From NCBI GenBank assembly GCA_035651755.1, contig DASRFA010000032.1, positions 130,008 through 194,007 of the forward strand: a stretch of DNA of 64,000 nucleotides, given 5' to 3'. The notes under the pieces were generated by a model. It was not told the DNA's origin. It searched no databases and worked only from the letters and a program-made list of their open reading frames with translations. Every line of letters begins with the position of its first letter. The stretch's first letter is position 1. Positions 34,801 through 43,172 of this stretch are shown here, piece by piece. Source of the stretch: DASRFA01 sp035651755 (GTDB lineage Bacteria > Desulfobacterota > Binatia > UBA12015). A program made the position numbers and the translations under genes.

Positions 34801-35166
34801 CGTTGCCGGCGCTACGAGGACGGCGCGCGCACGATCGAAGGCGCGCTCGCGTTCTCGCGGGAGCGCGTCCAGCCGTTCTGGGACGCCGAGCTCCTCCGCA
34901 TCCACGCGAAGACCGAGCGCTTCCTCCGCGGCGACCGCGACGGGGCCGAAGCGGTGCTGCGGCGTGCGATGGCGCTCGCGCGCCAGCAGTCGGCCCGCTC
35001 CCTCGAGCTGCGCGCCGCGATCAGCCTCGCCCGCATGTGGCGCGACGAGGGCCGCGACGCCGATGCGCGCGCGCTCCTCGCGCCTCTCCTCGCCTGGTTC
35101 ACCGAGGGGTTCGAGACCCGGGACCTGCGCGAAGCGAGCGCCATCGTCGGCGTTTCGGGCCGGTGA
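31807..35166 (+). CDS. Class III adenylate/guanylate cyclase fused to STAND-type ATPase and TPR region
   Basis: 1119 residues. Residues 1-65 form a short winged-helix-like lead (RVSTRALQREYGLDVEALEE). The cyclase domain (~85-275) has VMFCDLVASTALGARLDAED with the metal Asp, YLGDGLLIYFGYPRAHEDDA, and RIGTHTGPVVVGDVG. After ~285, FVGRDQEIALLLDRWEQ opens an AAA/NB-ARC-like module with Walker A GEAGVGKSRLV and Walker B LLLVEDVHWCDPT. From ~600 the rest is helical TPR-like repeats. Such proteins are cytosolic signal integrators whose ligand and output are mostly unknown. A putative lipoprotein lipase follows after 176 bases. Whether it makes cAMP or another nucleotide cannot be told. Confidence 0.88.
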   Translation: MSFFETIQRVRVYLQAHGRVSTRALQREYGLDVEALEELVAELVDVQRVARRDGDAVAWAAGPADPSGFDERAAAGAATADLRATAERRQLTVMFCDLVASTALGARLDAEDLREVVTQYYEAATRAVERYEGHVANYLGDGLLIYFGYPRAHEDDAERAIRAGLDILAELARRNAALEAGAGVPLVARIGTHTGPVVVGDVGRRLENVALGETMNLAARIEEAAVPDTLVVSAETLRLVRGVFVTEDLGPRTLRGIAEPVHVHRVVQPSGVRSRLDLARDRLTAFVGRDQEIALLLDRWEQVLEGDGQTVCIRGEAGVGKSRLVLTLRERLGDQPHTWLECRSSPYTRQSALHPVVGLFEEALGLRAEQSQETRWRRLEAAAAIVGLVGAPDLPLVGDVLGLARRPGDPDPPASPEVRRHRTLEVLITWMLGLASEQPALLLVEDVHWCDPTTIELIRRLVEQLPRARLLLLTTTREEFVAPWMQAKGVTSIALGRLRRRQAAELVARASPAGRLPDDAVDEIVRRADGIPLYLEELTRAVLESGALTPRDGGFELDRPLRDVAIPATLQDSLTARLDRLSAAKEVAQVAATLGREFPYRLLEAVSGLDGSVLRHALGRLVEADLLIARGTPPAATYTFKHALLQESAYQSLLRARRREIHARVAHALEELFPARAAAEPEVVGRHWEEAGDLAAALRCFEQAGTAALASASGEAVAHLRHCLELLPRLPATRERDERELALLLALGSAIQAVRGYSDDDLEPVYDRARTLAHALSARSELPFVLFGLALWRIVRWEQLDEAESFAREAVALGQEVARLGGYNPLAMLYHMQGRFTACREAADQGIAAYRADRHRPLVFRFGSDLGAGTMLWQAHTLWMLGFPDRARERAEEARVLAETTGHPFTLAFAHGFGAVVHFLRSEPARTRELAERSVAISREYGFPAWHAMGLILRGWARAIEHDEDALEEVLEGASIAATTRNQAFVPMILSIVGYAQYRCRRYEDGARTIEGALAFSRERVQPFWDAELLRIHAKTERFLRGDRDGAEAVLRRAMALARQQSARSLELRAAISLARMWRDEGRDADARALLAPLLAWFTEGFETRDLREASAIVGVSGR

Positions 35167-35342
35167 CGATTGCTCCTCTGGCGGGGGGCGCGATCTTCGG
35201 GGTAGCGGGCGGCTACTCGGAGATGTTCGACGCGATTCCGCGGATTGCGAACGCGGGAACGGTGGGATAGCGCAGCCGCGGTGCGCGGGGGTGGAGGAGC
35301 TCGGATGCCGCGCGACACGGCGATCGGGGATGCGTCGGGGCG

Positions 35343-36611
35343 GTGTCCGTGACGGCCCGGGGGTGGGGCGCGGCGGCGATCGCGGCGGCGTCTCTCGCTC
35401 TCCCGGCCTGTGCGCTTCGGACGCTCCAGCGCGGGCTCGACGTGGCGCAGACGCAGGCGTCCGTCGAGGGGCGCGTCGCCGTCGACGGCCCGGCGTCGCA
35501 CCCGATCGTCGTGGTGGCGGAGCGCGCGGGAGCAGGCGGGATCGCCGACCTCTTTCTCCTTCCGCGCCCGGGCCCGTTCTTCCTGACGCTTGCGCCGGGG
35601 ACGTACCGGATCGCCGCCTTCGAGGACGTCGAGCGCGACCTCACCTACCAGCCGGATGCCGACCCGGCCGCGCTCTGGGGACCGACCGGCGACCTCGTAC
35701 TCGAGGCCGGCGAGCGCCGCCGCGACGTCGACCTCCGCATCGATCCGGCGGCCGGGGTCCGCATCCCGTTCGCCGTCACCGCGCTTGCAGCCGACCGAGC
35801 GATCGATCGCCTTCCGTCGCTTCAGATCGGAACGATCGCTTCCCTCGACGACCCGCGCTTCGCGCCCGATCACGGCAGCGTCGGCCTGTGGGACCCGCTC
35901 CGCTTCATGTTCGACGTCGGCGGCGGCGTCTACTTCCTCGAGCCGTACGATCCCGGGAAGATCCCCGTGCTCTTCGTGCACGGGGCGACCGGCACGCCCG
36001 CCGACTGGAAGTACGTCGTCGGAAAGCTCGACCGGACGCGGTTCCAGCCGTGGTTCGTGTACTACCCCGCGGCGCCGCATCTCGATCGCATCGGCGACCA
36101 GATCGTGCGCGCCTTGAGCGCGCTGCTCGTCCGGTATCGCTTCACGCGGATCGCTCTCGTCGCGCACAGCATGGGCGGTCTCGTGACGCGGGCCGCGCTC
36201 AACTACGTGATGGCGAATGCCGCGACCGGGCGTCAGGTCGACGTGCCGCTGTTCGTCACCCTCTCGACCCCGTGGGGCGGTCACTCCGGCGCGACGCTGG
36301 GGCTTCGGTACGCGCCGGTCGTCGCGCCGATGTGGGTGGACATGGCCCCGGGCAGCGCCTTTCTCGGCGCGCTGCCGGCCACACCTCTGCCCCCGGAAAC
36401 GGAGTACGACGTCTTCTTCGGGTACCGGAGCGATTCGCGTCTCAGCAGCGAGGCGAACGACGGGGTGGTGACCGTGGCGAGCGAGCTACCCCTCTCCGTG
36501 CAGCGTCAGGCGAAGCGCGTCATCGGATTCGACGAAACGCACACGAGCATCCTCGCGAGCAGCGCGGTGGCCGAGGCGCTGAACGAGATCCTGGCCCGCG
36601 TGGCGCAGTAG
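35343..36611 (+). CDS. Alpha/beta-hydrolase (lipase-like), probable lipoprotein
   Basis: 422 residues from GTG 35343. The N terminus ends in a lipobox-like LALPAC near residue 23, so the protein is probably lipid-anchored. A beta-rich domain fills ~40-170 (FFLTLAPGTYRIAAFEDVER). The hydrolase domain starts KIPVLFVHGATGTPADWKYV, with the nucleophile elbow AHSMGG and an oxyanion HG. FVTLSTPWGGHSGA is typical of lipases/PGAP1-like enzymes. The catalytic His is likely in DETHTSIL near the end, with Asp in ANDGVVTV. Predicted esterase or lipase in the cell envelope. It follows the cyclase-STAND gene in the same direction. Confidence 0.82.
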   Translation: MSVTARGWGAAAIAAASLALPACALRTLQRGLDVAQTQASVEGRVAVDGPASHPIVVVAERAGAGGIADLFLLPRPGPFFLTLAPGTYRIAAFEDVERDLTYQPDADPAALWGPTGDLVLEAGERRRDVDLRIDPAAGVRIPFAVTALAADRAIDRLPSLQIGTIASLDDPRFAPDHGSVGLWDPLRFMFDVGGGVYFLEPYDPGKIPVLFVHGATGTPADWKYVVGKLDRTRFQPWFVYYPAAPHLDRIGDQIVRALSALLVRYRFTRIALVAHSMGGLVTRAALNYVMANAATGRQVDVPLFVTLSTPWGGHSGATLGLRYAPVVAPMWVDMAPGSAFLGALPATPLPPETEYDVFFGYRSDSRLSSEANDGVVTVASELPLSVQRQAKRVIGFDETHTSILASSAVAEALNEILARVAQ

Positions 36612-36635
36612 CTGTGGCGCCGGCCGGTGCCCGAA

Positions 36636-37028
36636 TCAGGGCACCGTCGACGGCACGCACTTGCCGGTGTTCGGCGTGTTGAAGAAGGGGATGAAACCGA
36701 AGCAGGTCGCGAGCGGAAGCTCGATCGTCCCCGCGAACCGGCCGGTCGCGCCGACCGTACCGCACGCGACGACCGGCCCGCTCGTGAAGACCTGGCCGCA
36801 GGTATAGCCGCAGGTGACCGCCTGGCCGGGGAAGAGGTCGGCGCCCCGGAACCGGAGGGTCAGCATGCCGCGCCGCTCGGACACGGAGATGCTCCCGTTC
36901 TGGGGCCCGGTGCCGCCGCACGCGAGAGACTTGGCCGTCAGGATCGGCCTGGCGGTCGCGGGTCCGGCCGCGAGGAGCGCGAGGGCGAGCGCGAGCATGC
37001 CGAATGATCGTGGACGCGAGTGCATCAT
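36636..37028 (-). CDS. Small secreted Cys-rich protein of unknown function
   Basis: 130 residues. GGAGGA stands three to six bases before tandem ATGs at 37028 and 37025; either may start. Signal peptide ends LLAAGPATA. The mature part holds six Cys (LACGGTGPQNGSI, VTCGYTCGQV, VACGTVG, LATCFGF, GKCVPS). GMLTLRFRGADLFPGQAVTC suggests a beta-rich fold. No family recognised. Convergent with the lipase (24 bases between stops), divergent from the next STAND gene. Confidence 0.65.
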   Translation of the reverse strand: MMHSRPRSFGMLALALALLAAGPATARPILTAKSLACGGTGPQNGSISVSERRGMLTLRFRGADLFPGQAVTCGYTCGQVFTSGPVVACGTVGATGRFAGTIELPLATCFGFIPFFNTPNTGKCVPSTVP

Positions 37029-37193
37029 GGGTCCTCCTGCACGATGGCCGGCGCTCTCCGTGCCGGTCCCGTCCTTCGAGCGCTACGTTCCGGGTAGCGC
37101 ATCGCTACCCCGTCCACCGCGATGTGACCAGGGATCTTCGGCGCTCCACCGCCTCGATTGCCGTTGCGCGTCCCGCTCGCAATCATCGCCACG

Positions 37194-40100
37194 ATGCCTC
37201 CCCGCGAGCAACCCGCGGAGGCTCCCGAGTCTCCCTTCGTCGGTCGCGACGCCGAGCTCGCGCAGCTGCGCGCCGGTCTCGAAGACGCGCTCGCGGGACG
37301 CGGCCGGTTCTTCCTCGTCGAGGGCGAGGCGGGCATCGGGAAGACGCGCCTGGTCGAGGAGGTCGCGCGCGAAGCCGTCCACCGCGGACACCGCGTGCTC
37401 TGGGGTCGCTGCTGGGAAGGGGAGGGCGCGCCGCACTACTGGCCGTGGACGCAGGTCCTGCGTGCGGCGCTGGCCGACGCGCGACCGGAGCGCGGACGCG
37501 AGGCACCGGTCGCGGCGCCGCCGCTGGCGCAGATCCTGCCGGAGATCCTGCCGGAGATCGGCCGCTTCGCCGACTCGCACGCGGCTCCGACCCAGCCGGA
37601 CAGCGCGCGCTTCGACCTTTTCGATGCGCTCTCGCGATTCCTCGGCCGAGCTTCGCAGCAGCAGCCGCTCGTTCTCGTCTTCGACGACCTGCACTGGTCG
37701 GACGTACCGTCTGCTCTCCTCCTTCGATTCGTGGTTCACGAGCTGCGCACGACGCCGATGGTCGTGGTCGCGACGTACCGGGAGACGGACGCGCGCTGCG
37801 ACGCGCAGATCGCGAAGGCGATCGGCGCGCTCGCACGCGAGGGACGTCACCTGTCGCTCCGCGCGTTCGCGACCGACGACGTGGCGCGCCTCATCGAGAG
37901 CAGGACCGGCCGGCGCGCCCCGGCCGCGGTGGTGCAGGCGATCGAGCAGGAGACCGACGGCAATCCGTTCTTCGTGACCGAGGTCGTGCATCTCCTCGCC
38001 GCCGGCGGGGCGTTCGCGAGCGAGACCGTCGTCGTCCCGCCCAGCTTCCCCGTGCCGCAGGGCGTGCGCCAGGCGATCCGACTCCGCGTCGCGGCGCTCC
38101 CCGGCGATTGCCGGACGGCGCTCGCGATCGCCGCGGTGATCGGACGACAATTCGCCGTCGGCACTCTCCAGCGCGCGGCTCGCCTCGAACCCGAGGCGTT
38201 GCTCGACGCGCTCGGTCCCGCGCTCCAGCGCGCCATCGTCGTGCCGGATCCCGGGTCGGTCGGTCGCTATCGCTTCGCCCACGCCCTCATCCGCGAGACG
38301 ATCTACGCCGACCTCGGCCCCGCGCAGCGGGCGCGCCTGCACGGCCGCGTCGGAGACGCGATGCTCGACCTGCCGAGCACGAACCGCAGCTCGGACCTCG
38401 CTGTCCTCGCACACCACTTCGCGGAGGCGGTCCCGGCCGTGGGCGCAGGTCGGGCGATCCGGTACTGCACCGAGGCCGCACGCTACGCCGAGTCGGCGCT
38501 CGCGTACGAGGACGCGGCTGCGCTCTTCGGACGCGCGCTCGAGCTGCGCGGCGACGCGACTCCCGCGGACGCGGCCGAGCGCTGCGATCTGCTCCTGGCG
38601 CGCGGCGGCGCGCAGTGGAAGTCGGGCGACGGCGAGGGCGCGCGCGCGACCTTTCTCAGGGCCGCCGACGCCGCTCGCCGGATCGGGGACGCGCGCGGTC
38701 TGGCGCGGAGCGCGCTCGGATTCGCGGGGGAGGGGTCGCGTCTGCTCTGGGTGCGGAGCGGGATCGTGGACCAGCCGCGGATCGACCTCCTCGAGGAAGC
38801 GCTTCATCGGCTCGGCGACGCGGATCCCGGCCTGCGAGCGCAGCTCCTCGCGCGCTTGTCGATCAACCTCTACTGGGGCCCCGAGAGCGATCGCGAGCTC
38901 GCGACGAGCGAGGAGGCGCTCGCGCTCGCGCGCCGCCAAGGCGACCCGAGCCTTCTCGCGTCCGCGCTCCGCGCGCGCCTCGTGGCGCTCTGGCGGCCCG
39001 ACGCGTCGGCGGAGCGACTGGCGGTCGCGGACGAGATCGTCGGTCTCGGTCAGCGCACCGGCGATCGCGACGTTTCGCTCTTCGGGCGTCGCTTTCGCGT
39101 GGTCGCGTTCCTCGAGTCGGGGGACACCGCCGCCGCGGATCGCGAGATCGCGGCGTACGCCGAGCTCACGAAGGAGCCGCAACGCCCGTGGTACGCGGCG
39201 GACGTCGCGATGTGGCGCGCCACGCGCGCGATCATGGACGGGCGCTTCGCGGACGGCGCCGAGCAGGCGACGCGCGCGCACGAGCTCGCGGAGCGCGAGG
39301 GCGACGCGCAGCCGGGGATGCGCCACGAGATCCAGACGATGGTCCTCGGCTTCCACGTCGGCCGTCTCGATCGGCATGCGGAGCGGCCGCGATCGCCCGG
39401 CGACGTCGGGAGCTCGACGTTTCTCCGCTGCCATCGCGCCTTCTGGGCGAGCCGGATGGGACGCCACGGCGAGGCGGCGCGCGAGCTCGCCGCGCTCGCC
39501 CGCGACGATCACGCGCTGCCGCGCGACGGCGGCTGGCTCGTGTCGGCGAGCCTGCTGTCGGTCGTCGCGTCGGACGTGAGCGACCGCACGAGCGCGGAAG
39601 CCCTGTACGAGAGGCTGTCGCCCTACGCCGATCGCGTCGCGGTCGCCGCCGCCGGCCTCGCGTGCTGGGGATCCGTCGCGCACTACCTCGGCCTGCTCGC
39701 GGCGACGCTCGGCCGCGTGGACGACGCGATCGCGCACTACCGCGAAGCGGCGGCGATGCACGAGCGCATGGGAGCGCGACCGTTCCTCGCATGGACGCAG
39801 CTCGCGCACGGGCGTCTCCTCGCGACCCGCGCGGCCGGCCTCGACGAGCCGACCGCCGCGTCGCTGCTCGCGAGCGCGGTCGCCATCGCGGACGAGCTCG
39901 GGATGAGCGGACTCCTCGCCGAGGCTCGCGGCGTCCAAGGCGATGCCGGCACCCGTGCCCACGGCGGCATCCACGTCGACGCCGGGCGGCCGCCGGACCG
40001 AGCGGCCGTCTTTCGCAACGAGGGCGACTTCTGGACGGTCGTCTATGCGGGGAAGGCCGTGCGCCTCCGGCACGGGAAGGGCCTCGTCGACATCGCGACG

Positions 40101-40586
40101 CTGCTGGCCCATCCCGGGCGCGAGGTCCACGTTGCGGATCTGATCGCCGCTTCGGCACCCGCGGCGCTCGAGCGCGCGGGCGGCGAGGCGCTCGCGAACG
40201 ACCTACGCGTCTCGGGCGGCCCGTCCGGAATGCCGATCCTCGACGGCCGCGCGCGGACCGACTATCGCCGCCGGCTCGCCGAGCTCCACCGGGAGATCGA
40301 GGATGCCGAGTCCTGCCACGACTCGGGTCGCGCGGCGCGTGCGCGCGCGGAGCTCGACTTCATCGCGGGCGAGCTCGCATCCGCCTTCGGCCTCGGCGGG
40401 CGGAGCCGGCGGGCGGGCAGCCCGGTGGAGCGCGCCCGGAAGGCGGTCGCGTCCCGCATTCGGTTCAGCCTCGCGCACATCGCGGAGGTCCATCCCGCGC
40501 TCGCGCGCCACCTCCGGCGATATCTCCGGACGGGAACGGTCTGCGCATATTCCGTCCCCGACGAGCCGGTCGACTGGAGCCTCTGA
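37194..40586 (+). CDS. Large STAND/AAA ATPase regulator
   Basis: 1130 residues from ATG 37194 (a TTG at 37158 is possible). ESPFVGRDAELAQLRAGLED starts the ATPase module; Walker A is GEAGIGKTRLVEE and Walker B is LVLVFDDLHWSD. AIRLRVAALPGDCRTALAIA begins the winged-helix part of the STAND module. A long TPR-like helical region covers ~400-920. The C terminus (~930-1130) has VVYAGKAVRLRHGKGLVDIA and LLAHPGREVHVADL, a conserved module of this ATPase family, and no LuxR-type HTH. Output therefore probably goes through protein contacts. No cyclase domain here, unlike the 31.8-kb paralogue. Confidence 0.83.
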   Translation: MPPREQPAEAPESPFVGRDAELAQLRAGLEDALAGRGRFFLVEGEAGIGKTRLVEEVAREAVHRGHRVLWGRCWEGEGAPHYWPWTQVLRAALADARPERGREAPVAAPPLAQILPEILPEIGRFADSHAAPTQPDSARFDLFDALSRFLGRASQQQPLVLVFDDLHWSDVPSALLLRFVVHELRTTPMVVVATYRETDARCDAQIAKAIGALAREGRHLSLRAFATDDVARLIESRTGRRAPAAVVQAIEQETDGNPFFVTEVVHLLAAGGAFASETVVVPPSFPVPQGVRQAIRLRVAALPGDCRTALAIAAVIGRQFAVGTLQRAARLEPEALLDALGPALQRAIVVPDPGSVGRYRFAHALIRETIYADLGPAQRARLHGRVGDAMLDLPSTNRSSDLAVLAHHFAEAVPAVGAGRAIRYCTEAARYAESALAYEDAAALFGRALELRGDATPADAAERCDLLLARGGAQWKSGDGEGARATFLRAADAARRIGDARGLARSALGFAGEGSRLLWVRSGIVDQPRIDLLEEALHRLGDADPGLRAQLLARLSINLYWGPESDRELATSEEALALARRQGDPSLLASALRARLVALWRPDASAERLAVADEIVGLGQRTGDRDVSLFGRRFRVVAFLESGDTAAADREIAAYAELTKEPQRPWYAADVAMWRATRAIMDGRFADGAEQATRAHELAEREGDAQPGMRHEIQTMVLGFHVGRLDRHAERPRSPGDVGSSTFLRCHRAFWASRMGRHGEAARELAALARDDHALPRDGGWLVSASLLSVVASDVSDRTSAEALYERLSPYADRVAVAAAGLACWGSVAHYLGLLAATLGRVDDAIAHYREAAAMHERMGARPFLAWTQLAHGRLLATRAAGLDEPTAASLLASAVAIADELGMSGLLAEARGVQGDAGTRAHGGIHVDAGRPPDRAAVFRNEGDFWTVVYAGKAVRLRHGKGLVDIATLLAHPGREVHVADLIAASAPAALERAGGEALANDLRVSGGPSGMPILDGRARTDYRRRLAELHREIEDAESCHDSGRAARARAELDFIAGELASAFGLGGRSRRAGSPVERARKAVASRIRFSLAHIAEVHPALARHLRRYLRTGTVCAYSVPDEPVDWSL

Positions 40587-40661
40587 TCGTGCGGCGGTGA
40601 GCGCGCGCGGGCTCGCGGCTCGTGTTCGCGCTCGCCTCACTCCGTCCGCGTGACGATCCGA

Positions 40662-40684
40662 CCATCTGGCGGATTGCCAGATGG
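40662..40684 (+). terminator. Terminator-like hairpin after the STAND gene
   Basis: CCATCTGGC-GGATT-GCCAGATGG: perfect 9-bp stem, 5-base loop, followed by TTTCTGG. The weak T-run makes it a probable rho-independent terminator. Confidence 0.6.
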
Positions 40685-40746
40685 TTTCTGGCGCCTCCCG
40701 TTCAGGGGACGGGCCGTCGAAGCCACGCCCCCGGAAGGAGGACATC

Positions 40747-41331
40747 ATGAGATACGGACGACTCTCGGCCGCGGTGCTCGGCGTGGCGCTGTGGTGCGCT
40801 CCCAGCCGTGCGGACATCACCAGCACGACGCCGTACGACTACGACCATCCGCCGGCACCCGGGAAGGAGCGCGGCACGTACATGGCAGCCGCGAGCGGCT
40901 CCTTCGGGCCGGACTGCTTCTTCACGTTCATCGGGACGGCGAAATACCTTCCGAACCCGGATGGGTCGGGCGGGAAGCACTGCACGAAGGGCAACGTCGA
41001 GCTCACCGGGACCGGTCCGGGGTGCGCGACCAAGCCGCTCGAGAGCCTCCCGCTGACGATCGAGGCCGACTACACCTACAACGGCGACGGGACGCTCTGC
41101 GAGCACGCGCGCCTGGTCGGCGGGCCGCTCGACGGCCTCGAGTTCCCGTTCCACACCTACGTCGACCCGAGCGGGAAGTGGGTCTTCCCGACCACGCAGG
41201 ACATCGCTTATCCGTGCGCCAACCCGTCCACGAACGCGACGGGGCTCACGAGCCAGGGACCCGGCTTCAAGATCGGCCGCTTCGGCGACGACCCCGGCGG
41301 ATCGGGCCTGCTGCCCTGTACGAATCCCTGA
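40747..41331 (+). CDS. Secreted protein of unknown function
   Basis: 194 residues. AAGGAGG precedes ATG 40747 by seven bases; the reading frame upstream is not protein-like. Signal peptide MRYGRLSAAVLGVALWCAPSRA. The mature part has Cys residues spread as FGPDCFF, KHCTKG, PGCATK, TLCEHA, YPCANP and LPCTNP, suggesting three disulfides, and short beta-strand-like stretches (LTIEADYTYNGDGT). No family recognised. Its position between a STAND ATPase and a glycosyltransferase gives no functional hint. Strong ribosome site suggests good expression. Confidence 0.68.
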   Translation: MRYGRLSAAVLGVALWCAPSRADITSTTPYDYDHPPAPGKERGTYMAAASGSFGPDCFFTFIGTAKYLPNPDGSGGKHCTKGNVELTGTGPGCATKPLESLPLTIEADYTYNGDGTLCEHARLVGGPLDGLEFPFHTYVDPSGKWVFPTTQDIAYPCANPSTNATGLTSQGPGFKIGRFGDDPGGSGLLPCTNP

Positions 41332-41502
41332 GCGCTGGCACGCGATGCGCGAGGAGCGGCGGCCGCGGTGGGTCGGCCATCGCGGTCGCCGACCGACCCG
41401 GAGCTCGGCGGTCAAAGCGCGGCGCGGCGCCGCCGTCGGCTGCGCCGCGCCGCGCAACACCGTTTCTTGACGCCGGACGCGGCGGGCCCGTATGGGGCGC
41501 GC

Positions 41503-43143
41503 GTGGATGCGAGCGCCGCCCGCAGCCGACGTGGGAGCGCGCGCCTCCTCGTCGCGATCCTGCTCCTGGCCGCAGGGCTCCGCGTCTATCCGCTGCACGT
41601 GGCCTACGAGCATCCGGATCAGTTCCTCGTGCCGGACGTGGCGATGCGGAGCATCGGGGAGGAGACGTGGCGACCGGCGAACCTGCTCTATCCCACGGGC
41701 CTCATGGAGACGCTGCGCGTCCTGTACCTCGCCGGATACGCGGGCGCTCGCTCCCTCCACCGCGTCGCCGACCGGACGGACTGGGTGGCGCTCTACCTGG
41801 AGAACCCGCAGCCGTTTCTCGCCGCGGCGCGCGCGTGGGCGTGCCTCGCCGGCACGGCGACCGTCGCGCTCGCGTTCCTGCTCGCAGGCCGCCTCTTCCC
41901 GCGCCCGGCCGGCGTCCTCGCCGCGCTCTTCCTCGCGGTCTCGTTCCTCCACGTGCGCGAGTCGCACTACGGTCACGTCGATGCGCCCGCCGTCCTCTTC
42001 TTCGTCGCGGCGCTGTGGGCGGCCGAGCGCTACCGCGGCGACGGCCGCCTGAAGAGCCTCGTCGGCGCTGCCGCGCTCACCGGCGCCGCGGCCGGCCACC
42101 GCTACCAGCTCGCGGTCGCGGCCCTCGCCCTCGCGGTCGCCGAGCTCGCGCGGCGCGGCCAGGACGTGCGCGTCGCGGTGCGGCACCTCGCGCTCGCCGC
42201 CGCGACCGCGCTCGCGACCTTCGCGGTGCTGTCGCCCTACACCCTCCTCGAGCCGGGTCGCGCGATCGCGCAGCTCCGGTGGCAGGTCGCCTTCGGCTAC
42301 TTCCCGACGCGGAACGCGCTTCCGCTCCGCGAGATCCTCCCGCTCGCGTGCGGCTGGCCGGTCTGCGCTCTCGCGCTCCTCGGCGTCGCGGTCGCGCTCC
42401 GGCGACGCACCACGACCGCGGCGCTTCTGCTCGCTCCGCTCGTGCCCTACGTGATCGCGATCGCCGGCGCGTGGCGCGTCTACGCGCGCTACCTGCTGCC
42501 GCTCGTTCCGCTCGTCGCCGTCTTCGGAGCCGGCGGCGCGGTCGCGCTGTGCGCGCGCCTCGCGGGGCGCGCGCGATCGATCGCGATCGTCGCGCTCGCG
42601 CTCGCGACCATCGCGGATCCGCTCGCGCGGAGCACCGCGCTCGACCGCCTGCTCGCGCGAACCGACACACGCGAGCTGGCGGGCCGGTGGCTCCTTCGGC
42701 ACGTGCGACCGGGCGAGCTCGTCCTCCGCGGAAACGGCTACGCCGAGCCGCGGCTCCCCCCGGACTTCGCGAAGGCCGCCCTCCGGGTCGGCGTTCCGCT
42801 CGCGACGAAGCTCCGCCAGCGTGGTCGCGGGCTCCTTCCGTTCGCCGTCCTCGACGACCCCGCGAAGCCCGGTGCCGAGCGCGCGCGCTGGGTCGTGACG
42901 AGCGATCATCCCGGAATTCCGGCGTGGGCGAAGACCTCGGACGCCATGGCTTCGTTCGCGGAGCGATCCGCCGAGCCGGCGGTCCGCTTCGTCGGCACCG
43001 CGGACGCGGGCTCCGCCGTCTACGAGCGGATCGACGCGACCTTCGTACCGCTGCGCGGCTTCGGCGTCGCGGAGCGGCCGGGTCCGAACATCGCCATCTG
43101 GCAGGTCGTGCGACCACCCCTTGCCGTTCAGCGGGGGCGGTGA
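41503..43143 (+). CDS. Integral membrane GT-C glycosyltransferase
   Basis: 546 residues from GTG 41503; an earlier GTG at 41368 would add 45 basic residues with no family look. About ten hydrophobic segments. The first periplasmic loop has VAYEHPDQFLVPD, and the next has FLHVRESHYGHVDAPAVLFF. HPD-type and SHYGHVD motifs carry the acidic catalytic/metal residues of GT-C enzymes (PMT, ArnT and GPI-mannosyltransferase-like). These transfer sugars from polyprenyl-phosphate donors at the outer face of the inner membrane. Acceptor unknown. The last ~130 residues are a soluble domain. Followed by the propeller gene 29 bases later. Confidence 0.8.
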   Translation: MDASAARSRRGSARLLVAILLLAAGLRVYPLHVAYEHPDQFLVPDVAMRSIGEETWRPANLLYPTGLMETLRVLYLAGYAGARSLHRVADRTDWVALYLENPQPFLAAARAWACLAGTATVALAFLLAGRLFPRPAGVLAALFLAVSFLHVRESHYGHVDAPAVLFFVAALWAAERYRGDGRLKSLVGAAALTGAAAGHRYQLAVAALALAVAELARRGQDVRVAVRHLALAAATALATFAVLSPYTLLEPGRAIAQLRWQVAFGYFPTRNALPLREILPLACGWPVCALALLGVAVALRRRTTTAALLLAPLVPYVIAIAGAWRVYARYLLPLVPLVAVFGAGGAVALCARLAGRARSIAIVALALATIADPLARSTALDRLLARTDTRELAGRWLLRHVRPGELVLRGNGYAEPRLPPDFAKAALRVGVPLATKLRQRGRGLLPFAVLDDPAKPGAERARWVVTSDHPGIPAWAKTSDAMASFAERSAEPAVRFVGTADAGSAVYERIDATFVPLRGFGVAERPGPNIAIWQVVRPPLAVQRGR

Positions 43144-43172
43144 TTCGCTCGTCGCGTCCGAGAAGGTCGCCG

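Noticed and set aside
31807..40586. Anti-phage defence island built on the STAND ATPases
   Set aside because: No nuclease, protease or other effector domains and no other defence genes nearby; architecture fits signalling regulators better.
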